From NCBI RefSeq assembly GCF_028372415.1, contig NC_092872.1:87084613-87148612 (forward strand): 64,000 nt of DNA. Direction: 5' to 3'. Positions 1 through 64,000 of the stretch are shown one piece after another; within the stretch, counting starts at the first letter, position 1; every line of letters starts with the position of its first letter. The stretch comes from Notamacropus eugenii (taxonomy: Eukaryota; Chordata; Mammalia; Diprotodontia; Macropodidae). Under the pieces are notes generated by a model that worked only from the letters and a program-made list of their open reading frames with translations, searched no databases and was not told the origin of the DNA. The translations under genes and the position numbers were made by a program.

Positions 1-690
1 AAAAAACTAAAGAAGAAAACGGAGTCATTTACACATGTGAGAGTTTAATGAATGTCAAAATGTCTGAAGCCAAGTTGGATAGAACAAGATGTTAATGAAG
101 TCCAAGTCATAAATTCAGTCCCCATAGAGACCAACGGACTTGGCCAAGAAAAGCTGCTTCCTGGCTGACTACAGTATGGCAGATGGTCCCATTAGCCACA
201 AAGAAGACTAAGCAAGAATGAAGATGGCTCAATGAATTCTGTTGCCACTCCTGCGGAAACAACTTGAATGTCTGTCCCTACTGAAAATCAGACCAGTATG
301 TCATCTTCCAATATGAAGGTCAGACCCATAGCTCTAGATATAAACACAGCTTGCTACATTACCTTGTAAATCAGTTTGATACTATAAAATGTCAGAGCTG
401 AAAGAGTCTTCAAAATATCTACAAATTCTCATTTCAAAGAAGAGGAAATATTGGTCCAGATTACAGCTAAAAATCATAATACCTACCAACCCTCTTTCTC
501 AGGGGCTCGGAGCAAAGTAAGCTAACATGCGCATGAGAAGAACCACACATTTATTATTGGTCTTAATTCAGAAATGCTCTTCTCTTTATGCTCCAAATAA
601 GGTAATTGTGCATTAATATAACAGCTTCTGTTTTGATTAGAAAATATGAAAATGTGTGCTGGATCACTAGTAAAACTAGTCAAGTAGTTG
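1..690. other. No gene or clear repeat seen
   Basis: This is AT-rich sequence downstream of TMEM114. A faint antisense MIR-like stretch may lie around 385-445. No ORF here looks like protein. Confidence 0.5.
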
Positions 691-697
691 TTTTTTT

Positions 698-933
698 GTT
701 CAGTCGTTTTCAGTCGCGTCCAATTCTTTATGACCCCATTTGCGGGTGTTTTGGCAAAGATACTGGAGTGGTTTACTATTTCCTTCTCCAACTCATTTTA
801 CAGATGAGGAAACTGACGCGAACAGGATTAAGTGACTTGCCCAGGGTCACACAGGCCATATTTGAACTGAGGAAAATGAATCTTCCTAACTCCAGGTCTG
901 GCACTCTATCCACTGTGTTACCTAGCTGCCCCA
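698..933 (-). repeat. SINE with tRNA-like head and BovB/RTE tail, antisense
   Basis: Reading minus, it starts at CTAGGTAACACAGTGGATAG, passes a MIR-type CORE (TGACTTGCCCAGGGTCACAC on the plus strand) and ends in the RTE tail (GTTCAGTCGTTTTCAGTCG on plus). It is nearly full length. Confidence 0.85.
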
Positions 934-1084
934 ATGTGAAATATAACAGAGATCCACAGCGAAGCACCTCTGACCCAGACATAAAGCCTGATATAAGCTA
1001 ATACTTCACATTTGAATTGAAAGACAAAATAGGACAGTTTTATTTGTTATAAATTCGCTTATTGTCTTCTGATCATAGGATCAC

Positions 1085-1300
1085 AAACTTAGAACTAGAT
1101 AGAAGGGATCTTGTGGGTCATAGCATCATAGATTTTAGAGCTGGAGGGATCATTAGAGGACATCTAATCCAACCCTTTCATTTTACAGATAAGGAAACTG
1201 AGGCTCAAAGAGGTTTAGCAACTTGTCCAAGGTAACACAAATGGTAAGTAAAACAGTCAAAAGTTTCAAATCTAGTAAATTTTAAATCTAATTCAAATCC
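1085..1300 (-). repeat. MIR-type SINE, antisense
   Basis: The motif ACAGATAAGGAAACTGAGGC, followed by an AGCAACTTGTCCAAGGTAAC-like CORE, marks an antisense MIR. A flanking TAGAGCTGGAGGGATCATTA segment is typical of MIR3-like copies. Confidence 0.7.
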
Positions 1301-1339
1301 ATGACACCTCACTGCCTTTCATTTTCTAATGAGAAGTTT

Positions 1340-2080
1340 ACTGTTTTTCCTTGTAGTTTTAGTAAATATTTTCCTTGCTAAGTATTTAATTTTCATTCTT
1401 CCTTTACACTTGTATTTGCTGCTTTTTCTTCCCTGTTCATTGCAAAATTGCTAATTAGTCTTCCTTCATCCAAATATTGGTTACTATTCTGTCCTTAGTT
1501 GGAATCTAGACATAAATTTGAAGGATAATTATGAGATGAGACTTATAGAAAACACAGACTTGGACTGCAGAGCGCTCAACTCTCAAGAATGAATTTAAAG
1601 AAAGTGCAGGAAGTTGCGGGAGGGGCGGGGGGCTTCAACAGAAATTTGCTCCAGGCTTCTCAGATGGCACACAAAAAAGGGATCTATATGTCATCCTCAA
1701 CTGTATTTACACATTTCTATTCTAACATCTCCAGAGCTATTACATTTTGTATTATTTGATCACCATCCTACTACTGAAAGCAATTTTCTGTAATTTATTG
1801 TAGAAATTCAGGGCATCTCTGTTCTTTAAAAAAAGAAAAACCTGAGGCTCAGATTTTTAAGGCATGAAGAAATGGACTTGGAATTGTAATAGGAAGGATC
1901 TAAGTTAAACATAAGGAAACTCTTCCAGGCCACAATATTTGGTTATCTGACACTGGAGCTGTCTCATTCCCAGATGTGCTTTCAAGGCAGGAGTGTTTTC
2001 ATCTGATGGCCCCTGTATATCCTGTCTAGACACAAGGGATGTACTATTTGATTTTCTATAATCTTTTCTTCCTAGAGTAA
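1340..2080. other. No recognisable feature
   Basis: AT-rich single-copy-looking DNA. A G-rich patch (AGGGGCGGGGGG) is near 1621-1633. Confidence 0.5.
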
Positions 2081-2082
2081 GA

Positions 2083-2262
2083 GTTCTTAACCTGAGGCAT
2101 GTGGACTCCTTAGCTTTCCCAGTTCCCATGAACTGAATGGGGAAAAAAATTATATCTTTATTTTCATTAATTTTTGGTTTCTTTTGTGAACTTGCATATT
2201 TTATTTTATAAATTTAAAGACATTATTCTGAAAAGGGGTCCATAATCTTCACCTGATTGCCA
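2083..2262. mobile_element. hAT-type MITE remnant
   Basis: It opens GAGTTCTTAACCTGAGGCAT and carries GAAAAGGGGTCCATAATCTT near the far end. This matches the non-autonomous hAT family that starts GTTCTTAACCTGGGGTCC. A second copy lies at 46922-47085. Only the 5' terminus is clear here. Confidence 0.55.
2157..2205 (-). terminator. Candidate poly(A) signals for TMEM114 inside a MITE
   Basis: On the gene strand AATAAA occurs at 2205-2200 and 2162-2157, about 1.1 kb past the stop codon. No closer canonical signal was found by eye. Both hexamers lie in a hAT-type MITE remnant, so use of either would be repeat-supplied 3'-end formation. Confidence 0.25.
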
Positions 2263-3300
2263 AATAAAGTTGAAGAAAACCTGTCCTTGAGGATTGAGTA
2301 AATCTGTACTAAAAAGAATTCGGGTGAGGTATTTCCTATCCCAAAGAAATAGAGCTGCCATTAGCTTCCAAAGAACTTGGGTAGTGCTACCAATAAAAGA
2401 CAACTTTTGTCAGGAATTCACTGCTGAAAACGTTGTGAAGAGGATTATCTGTTGACAAGAAACTTAACAAATACCATTTTAGAGAAAGGCATTCCCCATC
2501 CAAGACATCAATAAACACCAATCAGAAGAGCAGCACCCAAGCAGGAACAGTGTAGCTATTTCACCAAGGTGGAAGTAGGTTTCTTGTCTGAAGCACAGAA
2601 ACCATAACACTTACTACCGTCATTAAAGTCCCTCTGAGTCACAGGTATGCCTCACTTTATGTACACTGGATGTGGTGCTTAAAAGTAGTCTATAAAATCA
2701 AAACAGCATAAATAGAATTCTATCCTAAATATGGTAGACAGGTTGATTACTTGAAATAATGTAACAAACTTTAGTTCAAAGTGAAAAAAATCAGTCTTCT
2801 AAGTTCTGATATTTGCATATTAGGTATACTAAAAATGGGGCATACGTAATAATTCAATACATCTCCACTTCAGACAGAAGCTACGAACACAATTGGCAGG
2901 CAAGGAATTTTAAGAATTTTGTGAAACATAATGGAAAAAGAGGAGAGTATCAGAATCTAAAATCTGAAAGGTTTTTACTCAAAGGCTAAGTCATATTATA
3001 TTTCATCAAACTTGCTGGCTTAAGAAATAACCTCCACTCCAGCCTACACAATTACACACACACATAGACAAATAGTAGATGTGATAGCAAGAATGGCACA
3101 TACCACCACTCTAATGACAATGAGACAGTGGCCAAGCCATAATATAAGTCCATTGGGAAATGGAAGACTAGCTTCCTTACAATCATTTCTGGCTATCTTT
3201 TAGGAATAGGAAACAATAGTACATAACATCAGTGAATTCAAAAGCCAATGCATAGCCTTGGCCATTGCTTCCCATCAACTCTCATTCTCCCCAGGGCCCC
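2263..3300. other. Region 3' of TMEM114, no clear repeat
   Basis: This would hold any TMEM114 3'UTR. No AATAAA on the minus strand was found in it by eye. Confidence 0.4.
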
Positions 3301-3313
3301 TGAATTGATGCTT

Positions 3314-56500
<53,187 letters not shown>

Positions 56501-57240
56501 TTTCCTAGTTTCAGAAAATACCTAGAAGAACAAATGGAAGGACCAGACCTCCCTCATCCCTTCCTTCCACAGGCAGAAACACCTCTCTGACTGCATAGCA
56601 TCAATATGATGGAAGGAACCTCAGAGGTCGTCTGGTCCAAACCAGAATCCCCTCTACAAAGTCCTCAACTTCAATTTCACCTCCTGGCAGAAAGAACTTT
56701 CAAATGTGGCATCAGAAACCACAATGCCCCAAGCTAGAAGCCCAATCAGCATCGTAAGAAGGAAAAGGTGCTGGTTTTTTTCAGTTCCCCCAAATAATCT
56801 GAATTGCAATGAATTTCCTTCTCATTCCCATTTTCCCCAACTTCTGAAAATCCTAATAAGGTCTCTGTCTAAAATAGCACAGTTAAAATTCAGAATTGAC
56901 TACCCTCCTTGCCTAAGAATCAAAGAATTTCAGAAAGAGGCCTTAAAGGTTAGTTAGTCCCACTTGCCTCCTTTTACTGACAATAAAACTGTCCAGAGAA
57001 AGAAGAGGTCTCGCATAAAGTCTCATTTAAAGACAACCTTAATTAGAACTCAGACAGGCAACATGTCATTGTGAATACAGAGGCGGCCTCCAGCATCTAA
57101 AAGACCTGTGTTCAAATTCTGCCACTGCCATACTATAACACACATTTGAGTCTTGGCAAAACATTTACAATCTCCATGAACCCTGTCCTGTAACTCGGTA
57201 AGATTAAATTGCAGGACAGGTGTCAATGTGTATTGGTTTA
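56501..57240. repeat. MIR/SINE scraps upstream of TMEM114
   Basis: A MIR-like antisense piece is at about 56900-57040. A diverged sense SINE at 57050-57180 has AAGACCTGTGTTCAAATTCT. The rest is unrecognised. Confidence 0.45.
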
Positions 57241-57800
57241 TAGGATTTTTCTCACCTAGAATTCCACATATCAATAAAAATCGTAGGTCCCAACTCCACC
57301 CCACATTCCCCCCAAAAAAATGTAGTCCTCTTACCACTATACCATGCTGTACCTCCAGTCTAATAGAGACAGAAGTGCAGATGGATAAAACTCAACAGTT
57401 ACAAAGGATCGTTAAACATGCTAAGATATTCACATAGCATATGTCAAGAATTTCATGAACTGCAAGGGTATTTTTTCTGAGGGGTACAACCTGACCTCAT
57501 TGTGTTCTTTTGCTTTTAAAAAAGCACAGGTACTAACTAATGTATTGTGTTGCTTGTTTGTTTGGTTTTTTGTATTTTTTTTATGAATTCAAGAGGTCCT
57601 TTTAAAGAAAATGTCAGGCTTCTCTCAACAATTTCACCATTTAATCACTCAAAGAGGCACAGAACCCTAGAAACTTCACGCGTAATCATCCAAACAATCT
57701 GCATTTGAGTAGTGATCACTGAATGCCACTGTATTCCCTCCAACTTCCACCTTCTTTCTTATAGAAGACAGAGTTAATTTTCTCAGGGTCTGATGACAAA
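57241..57800. other. No recognisable feature
   Basis: AT-rich intergenic DNA with a T-rich patch near 57560-57585. Confidence 0.5.
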
Positions 57801-57804
57801 CTAG

Positions 57805-57945
57805 CGCCATACAATTAAGATCAAAGAATCAAGGAAAATTAGAGCTAGAATGGAATCTATTTTATAGCTTACCCAGAGTAGACGAGTGACTTGCCTAAGA
57901 TTACTCAGAGAATTAATAACAGAGCTGGGAAGAAGATCAGAATGT
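57805..57945 (-). repeat. MIR fragment, antisense
   Basis: GACGAGTGACTTGCCTAAGA followed by AATAACAGAGCTGGG. Confidence 0.55.
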
Positions 57946-58590
57946 TGTAGCTGAAAGAACATATTGCTTAGAGTCAAAAGACTGTTTTAGCAAAAATGCA
58001 ATGTTACATGTCAACAATGTGACATGGCAGCCAAAAATGAGATAATTCCCTCCTGGGTTATACTGAGGGTCCAAAACTATGGAATGTCATGGTATTACTA
58101 CACTCTATCCTGGTGAGACCCTGTGTGGAGTATTATGTTCAGTTCTGGACCCCATATTTTAGGAAGGATACTACAAATAAGTTGGAGAGTGTCCAGAGGC
58201 AGACAACCAGGATGGTGAAGATCTAGTCATATGAAGATGAGCTTAAGGAACTAGTAACATTTAAACAGAAAAAGAGAAAATTCAGGTGAGAACATGATTA
58301 CTTCCTTCTAATATCTGAAGGGCTATGACATGGAAGAGGGATTATCCTTACTCTGCTTTGGTGCCAGAGAAAAAAATTAGGAATGGTGGGTAGTTGGTAG
58401 AGAGGCAGATTTAGGTTCCATGTAAGAAATGGCTTCCCAAAAAGAGAAGAGATTGCTTCAGGAAGTAATCAACTCCCCCTCAAGATAGGTCTTCAAGCAA
58501 AGGCTAGATGATCATTTTTCAATATGAAGTAGAAGAGATTCCTGTCTATGTATAAAGTAGACTAGGGGACCTTGTAGGTCATAAATTGAA
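57946..58590 (+). mobile_element. CR1/L3 LINE 3' end, sense
   Basis: TGTGGAGTATTATGTTCAGT, then AGAGTGTCCAGAGGCAGACA, then AGATTGCTTCAGGAAGTAAT and CTTCAAGCAAAGGCTAGATG give the CR1 3' region in order. Confidence 0.85.
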
Positions 58591-58604
58591 TGAGATGTCC
58601 ACTC

Positions 58605-58653
58605 TGGTCCTACATATGCACACATACACACACATACACACACACACATATAC

Positions 58654-58692
<39 letters not shown>
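58605..58692. repeat. (CA)n microsatellite, interrupted
   Basis: CACATACA and ACACAC units. Confidence 0.95.
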
Positions 58693-58693
<1 letters not shown>

Positions 58694-59100
58694 CTTCCTA
58701 AGAAGGTGGCTCACTCACTTATGGCAGAGGTAGGGTTTTTAAATGTAAAAATCACAAATAACTGGACCATAAGGTTATTAGGATTGTTGAACCTTGTGGT
58801 TGTTCAGTGGGGCACAGACCCAGGATTAGCATGGTCAGGAGCAGCAGTGGGGCATCTGGTTCAGTTCACTTGGCAGTTACAAGCAAGGGGGATTATTAAA
58901 CCTGTCAGGAAATCTGATCAATCACTTTGACTTCAACTTTAGCTTTCAAGTTAGGGTCCCCTGGAAAGTAGGGAAGCTCCAACAAATCTAAATATTATGA
59001 TCATTACACATATCATACCAATTGAAATAGATATTATAGACCTCACTTTCACATTATGTACATATGTGCATGTATATGTATATATACATATACACACATA
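58693..59100. other. No clear feature; TA/TG-rich end
   Basis: 59055-59105 is alternating TATG/TACA. The rest is unrecognised. Confidence 0.4.
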
Positions 59101-59104
59101 TATA

Positions 59105-59215
59105 ACATTTTCCTCAATTTCATGTTAAAACAATTCTTTAACATTTGTGCTTTTTTAAATTTTGAGTTTTGAATTCTATCCCTCTGCCTTCCCTTCCCAC
59201 CACTCTCCCTGAGAT
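59105..59215 (-). mobile_element. L1-type 3'UTR tip, antisense
   Basis: CCTCAATTTCATGTTAAAAC and TTTTGAGTTTTGAATTCTAT resemble the start of the longer antisense L1 at 62735. Confidence 0.55.
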
Positions 59216-59399
59216 TAGGTGGTTCTGGTTCAATTCAGGGTTCTGTGGAGTTGGGAGATATCCTTGTGATCTATCAGTAAGTTACCCATCCTCTCTAAAC
59301 TTCAGATTCCTCATGTTAAGAAAAATGGGGGATCACAATATTTTCTCATTCCATATGGGGTTGTTTTGAACAATATTTCAATGCTCTAAAAGTTCCATG

Positions 59400-59800
59400 A
59401 TGTCATAGGTAAGGGCACAACCTCCCCCACTGTAGACTACTACACTTTCATGCTTTGGTAGATAGTTACATGAGTTGCTATGGTCAAAAAAAATCTCATG
59501 ATAGCTGGTCTTCTGGTGATAAGTTTCTCCGAATTTAGTTAGGTTGAAACAACCTTCTGGAGATGAACTTCTCAGAATTTAGCTAGGTTAAGCTAGGACA
59601 TAGTTCATCAATGATAGTCAAAACCTTTCCAATTAGGTAGGACCTGGCAAAGCATGTGTTCCTTTGGTATACAGCCTTTGAGGGTGATTCTCCATACGTA
59701 GTATTGGTCAACTCTGGTGATCCCACCCTTCTCCTATTCCCCCCTCCAAACCTTCACTTAACCCAGGCTTCTTGCTAGGGTGATTTTATGCTCCCCAATC
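59400..59800. repeat. Unidentified repeat, partly shared with 61435-61505
   Basis: TTCCTTTGGTATACAGCCTT and GATTCTCCATACGTAGTA recur with changes at 61455-61500. Within it, about 44 bp beginning TCTGGTGATAAGTTTCTCCG are repeated as TCTGGAGATGAACTTCTCAG next door. No family is recognised. Confidence 0.45.
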
Positions 59801-59988
59801 CAAGAAGAGTGTCTCAGTGCTCTCTTGCTCTCCTATCTTTCCTCCCACCAAAAATCAAAATCTTCAGCTGATGGGAAAGTGTTTCAGGTATCCTCATGCA
59901 TGTTCTTCCAGCCCCATTCCACCAGCTCAGGCGGGTGAGTCTCACTCTCCTCATCCCTCTCCCTTGACTTGCTCCCCTCTCTGTCATC

Positions 59989-60192
59989 TCAGTTCCCAAA
60001 GCCATTCAAGATGATGATGGTTATGGGGTCCAAAGAAGAACTGTCCAAAAAGGTAGTGTTTTTTACCAGAAGTGTGACTTTTAGCATGTCCTTGGCAGAG
60101 ACATAAGCTCTGTGGTTCTGTGCTGTGTTCACTATCATTGTCCAGGAGTTTGAAATGAAGACCATGGAAGTGATTGCTAAAAGAGAGAGACC
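59989..60192 (-). other. Exon-like ORF with strong splice acceptors, unrecognised
   Basis: On the minus strand a pyrimidine run ending TTTCTCTTTCAG at about 60193, and another ending TCTCTTTTAG at about 60170, precede an open frame. It reads LAITSMVFISNSWTMIVNTA, then AKDMLKVTLLVKNTTFLDSS, and ends ILNGFGN with a stop near 59989. A possible donor (CTTCTG|GTAAAA) lies inside. I do not recognise the protein. It is upstream of the TMEM114 promoter in the same orientation. A strong donor-like CAGGCGGGTGAGT on the opposite strand near 59930 shows how easily such signals arise by chance. Confidence 0.2.
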
Positions 60193-60244
60193 TAAACAAC
60201 TGAAAGAGAAACAGAAATCAGCTAACAGAAAGCAACCCACGTTA

Positions 60245-60470
60245 AAAAGGGGGAAAGTGCTTACTCTGCACCAAGCACTGTGCTAAGTTCTGGAGACACA
60301 AATTGAAAATCCAGACAGTCCCTGTTCTCAAGGAACTTACTCTCTAATACAGGGACACAATACATATAAGAGCGTTTAGCAACAAGATGGATGGAAAGGC
60401 CCAATGATGCTGAGGGTTCAGTGGCATGGACGATAGTAAGGATTGATCTCCATTTTAACAGAGAAGTTAT
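60245..60470 (-). mobile_element. L2 LINE 3' end, antisense
   Basis: AGTGCTTACTCTGCACCAAG, then GTCCCTGTTCTCAAGGAACT. Confidence 0.75.
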
Positions 60471-61250
60471 ATTTGATGACTCCTTGTTCATCCAAATGGT
60501 GTGAACCGCCATGTCCAGGAGCCTTCAATGGACCCAATCCACCATCACTGGGAAGAGGGAAGTGGACCTACAAATTTGAGAAGAAGGGGACAAGCATGGG
60601 TGGCTTGGGTAAAGAAGAGGAGAAAGGTCTCTCAACCCTTTCTCCAGTTGCACCTGTTTTCGTTAGCACACAGGCCCACCTACCATTGTCCACCCCCAGG
60701 TAGGTTTACCCTTCTATCTCAGCATCACTTCTGCTCCTTTCTCATTCATCTCATTCTTCCGACTGTGTTTTATCAAATCTTTTGTCCCTATCTTCTCCTT
60801 CTTATCTCCTTTCCTTTGCCTATAATAATAAATACCCTCTCCTCTTTATAGTAAGAAAGTACACTTTTTTTAATGTATCCCCTTCCATTTTTTATAGCTT
60901 TCCTCTTTTTCCCCTCTTTCCTCAGTCTCTTTCCTCTATTATTATAAGCCTTCTGGCTTCATATGCCTGTTGTATGGTTTATGTGTATTCCCCTGCCTGG
61001 AATTAAAGTTGTTTTTCCACCCCTTTCTGCCCCCCATCATCAACTCCCTAGAAGTGTGGCAACCTTCTCTCCATACCTTTCTCTATACCTGACTTTGTTG
61101 TAAACCCTTTCTGCTTCTGTGGCCTCCTTTCCAATTCTCTTGGTTTTCTGTGGCCCCACTTTCAAAGCTAAGAATGACAAATCAACCACAAGTTAATACT
61201 GTAACATAGAGGCCCTGGAAAGATAGATCACCATCTAGCTAAAATGAACC
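60471..61250. other. No recognisable feature
   Basis: Pyrimidine-rich plus strand at 60690-61160. ORFs across it are compositional. Confidence 0.45.
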
Positions 61251-61520
61251 CTAGCATAATTTTATTTCAGTATTTCTGTGTTTGTACCCTGTCTTATAAG
61301 CTAACCGCTCTCCAGGGATACTGTCAGTCCAGGTTAGGTATGGAGCCCGTTGAATAGTGAAAGTGATTAGACCATAATCCTCTGATATTCATCACCTCAT
61401 CAGTTTTTCATCTAAGGCTATAAATTCTAAAATTTCAGCTACGCAACATATATGTCCCTTTGGTATATAGGCTTTGGGTGTCATTCTCCATATGTAGTAA
61501 ATAAGGATTGTTCCAGTAAT
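61251..61520. other. Unidentified, with a repeat shared with 59655-59705
   Basis: Short match as described for 59400-59800. An old LTR relic is possible, but nothing proves it. Confidence 0.3.
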
Positions 61521-61524
61521 AAAG

Positions 61525-61830
61525 AAGGATTACTTTTTTGTCTTTCTATCTCCAGTGCCTTGCATAGTACCAGGCATTTAGTAAAATTGTTGAGTAGAAT
61601 CAAATTAAATTGAACTTTTATTCAATGTTTAATATTTGACAAAAATTTCATAATCAATGCAAAAGCATTAAACTACTGTCCATTAATCATTATTGCAGAT
61701 TGCATTTATTTCTCCTAAAGAATTTATTAGTTTGCTTTGTGCCATATCCTATGCTAGGTGTTGAGAATATGGATAAAAAGAATAAAATAATTCCTACTCT
61801 TAAGGGGCTAGGTCCCAAGCGCTGTGCTTA
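61525..61830. mobile_element. L2 tips, sense then antisense
   Basis: Sense tip at 61535-61620 (CTCCAGTGCCTTGCATAGTA). Antisense tip at 61725-61830 (TATGCTAGGTGTTGAGAATA). Confidence 0.5.
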
Positions 61831-62734
61831 GAGGCTAGGGAAGATTAATTTAGATAAGTTATGTCATCATATCACTTATGATGCATAATTAAACATAATC
61901 ATTATAATATATGCTATATATATTGTGTTGCATATTATTGTATATATTGTATATATGTATCTACATCGTATATATAAATACAATAATAATGTACAAGCAT
62001 ATATCTCATATAGGAAATAAGCCACAAACACAAATATATGTAATGCACAACAATGTCTGACAAATACATGAGAAAGGACCTAAATGAGATTTTGTAAATC
62101 CTTGTTCCTCATCAGATCAGCGACTTAAGAACAGCATTCCTGCTCTCCCCTCTGAAGGCTGAAAGAGGCATTTACTGCTACATTACCCTCTAGTAGTATC
62201 TAGAGAGAAAACATTGTGGAGAAATACTCAAAAACAAACATTCTATTTCAAATTCTGTGGCAGATTCACTCTACAAATCCTCTATAAGTTAGTTTCTATC
62301 ACCAGAACTTCACTTCAATTTGTCAACTATAAAACTGACTTTCTAATTCCAGTCATCTCATCTTCTGTCTTAGGTAGAAGTGACATGCTCATGCTATATA
62401 GCTCCTCTTAAACTTTCATTCTTACCTAGGTCACTCATTTTCTAGCTTATTTTGCTGTGGTTTCTGGGACCCCAAGGCTGTTCTCAACAAATATCTATAT
62501 GGCCTCATATGTTTTCATTAAGATTCTTTCTACATCTTTGCTTTAGAGGTAGAAAGCAAGAATTTTTATTCTCACCCCCCCTCCACTCCTGCAAATACAG
62601 TACACATCTTCCAACACTCTCCACTGAGAGCCACGCTTTCCACCATTCCCAGCTCAGAGGTCTACCAGAAGGAGGCAATTTATTCCTTGATCACCACTAC
62701 CACTTTCAGATCATTCCTCAATAACCTTTCATTT
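61831..62734. other. AT-rich and unrecognised DNA
   Basis: 61890-61990 is TATATA-rich. The ORFs at 62214-62411 and 62452-62724 show no certain family; the latter might belong to the L2 that resumes at 63790. Confidence 0.4.
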
Positions 62735-63785
62735 TTTTAACAATATTTTTTTCCAATTTCATGTAAAGACTAATTTTAAAATTCATTTTTTTTATTTTGA
62801 GTTACAAATTTTCTTCCTCCCTCTTTTCCCTCCCCTTCCTAAGATGGTAAGCCATTAAATATAATTTATATATGCATATATATATATCTATGTATAGAGA
62901 TATATATGCAATGATGTAAAGCATATTTTCATATTGGTCATTCTGTGAAAGAAGAAACAGACCAAAAGAAAAAAACCATGAAAAAATAAAGTGAAAATAA
63001 CATGCTTCAATCAGCATTCAGAATGCATCAGCATTTTCTCTGGATGTGAATAGCATTTTTCCTCATGAGTCCTTTGGAACTGTCTTGGATCATATTGCGG
63101 AGAATAGTTGATCATTGTACAATGTACAAAGTTGCTATTAGTGTGTACAATGTTTTCCTGGTTCTGCTCATTTCACTTTGCATAAGTCAATGTAAATCTT
63201 TCCAGGTTTTTATGAAATTCATCTACTCATCATTTTTTATAGCACAATATTATTCCTTTGCATTCATATACCATAACTCATTCATCCATTTCCCAATTGA
63301 TAGGTATCCTCTCAATTTCCAATTCTTTGTTGCCACAAACTGAGCTGTTATAAATATTTTTGTGGTTGTAGGTCCTTTTCCTTTTTTAATAATTTTCTTT
63401 GAGACAAAAGCCTAGTGATATTGCTGGATCAAAGGAAATGCACAGTTTGATTGCCCTTTGAGCATAGTTCCAAATTGCTCTCCAGAATGGTTGGATCAGT
63501 TCACAATTCCACCAACAGTACATTAGCATTCCAATTTTCCCACATCTGCTTCAACATTTATAATTTTCCTTTTCTGACATATTAGCCAAACTGATAGTTG
63601 TGAAGTGGTACCTCAGAATTGTTTTAATTTGTATTTCTCTAATCAACAGTGATCTAGAGCATGTTTTCATATGTCTATAGATAGCTTTGATTTCTCTATC
63701 TGAAAGCCACCTGTTCATAAACTTTGACCATTGATAAACTGGGGAATGACTTACATTTTTACAAATTTAATAATTTTTCCTTTTT
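62735..63785 (-). mobile_element. L1 LINE 3' end, antisense, 5'-truncated
   Basis: The plus strand reads backwards through the 3'UTR (CTCATTTCACTTTGCATAAG) and ORF2 C-terminus (AATTGCTCTCCAGAATGGTT, GTGAAGTGGTACCTCAGAAT). It matches in reverse the L1 ends at 19700-20250 and 43150-43700. Confidence 0.88.
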
Positions 63786-63789
63786 TGAA

Positions 63790-64000
63790 GATCTCCTGAT
63801 CCTAGATGTTGTCACTTAAAATTCCCAAGTCACTCTCCTAATTTTCTCAATCTCTTTAATACTACACTCATAATTTTCCTCTCCACTCCATCCACTCATC
63901 CACTCTTTCATCTGCAGTGATTTTAATATTTATATTGACAAGCCCTTTGAAGTCCTTTCTTCTCAGTTCCAAGACCTCCATCATCCCCATTTCAATCTTG
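63790..64000 (+). mobile_element. L2-type LINE, endonuclease region, cut by window end
   Basis: A plus frame near 63915-63998 reads SDFNIYIDKPFEVLSSQFQD, which fits the L2-class endonuclease motif GDFNxHxD...SSQFLDL. Confidence 0.55.

Noticed and set aside
60443-61006. Plus ORFs as a 5' exon of a divergent neighbour gene
   Set aside because: Pyrimidine-rich composition explains the open frames, and no start context, splice donor or homology was recognised.

Overview
The window is nuclear DNA of a mammal, most likely a marsupial. The interspersed repeats are old or marsupial-type: CORE-SINEs with a tRNA-like head (CTAGGTGG...CAGTGGAT), SINEs with a BovB/RTE tail, a BovB fragment, and many MIR, L2 and CR1/L3 relics. 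L1 copies are of a type whose spacer and 3' end differ from eutherian L1. No Alu, B1 or other eutherian-specific SINE was seen. I cannot name the species.

The one gene I can prove is TMEM114, a four-exon, claudin-like four-pass membrane protein on the minus strand. It fills positions 3314 to 56034. Exon 1 (55785-56034) lies in a GC-rich, CpG-bearing promoter region, and exon 2 is at 54865-54945. A 46-kb intron follows, then exon 3 (8420-8557) and exon 4 with the stop codon (3314-3546). All splice sites are GT/AG, the phases agree, and the four exons give 233 residues, which fits the human protein as I remember it. Both ends of the 839-bp intron 1 carry long CA tracts, which are UG repeats in the pre-mRNA.

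The rest is mostly repeats. From 1 to 15 kb there are scattered MIR, L2, CR1/L3 and SINE pieces around exons 4 and 3. An internally deleted L1 fills 15.46-20.48 kb. Between 21 and 26 kb are L2, MIR and L1 fragments and an orphan ORF that may be a terminal exon or an old retrocopy. At 26.8-30.4 kb a 7SL (SRP) RNA pseudogene is split by an antisense L2 that itself carries SINEs. CR1, MIR, SINEs and a GATA/GACA microsatellite fill 30.5-35.6 kb. A nest of an L1 carrying a SINE and a younger ORF1-only (HAL1-like) element occupies 37.6-43.95 kb. From 44 to 54 kb there are RTE-tailed SINEs, hAT MITEs, a BovB fragment, a mariner MITE inside a MIR, a second non-LTR LINE and another ORF1-type L1 derivative. 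Upstream of the promoter (56.5-64 kb) are CR1/L3, L2 and L1 pieces, an unexplained short repeat pair and one weak exon-like ORF.

I see no new multi-gene system. The most interesting structures are the UG-repeat-flanked intron, the split 7SL copy, the paired LINE/SINE tails, the patched duplication in the HAL1-like element and the two unexplained ORFs. Repeat boundaries are by eye and usually good to about 10-30 bases.
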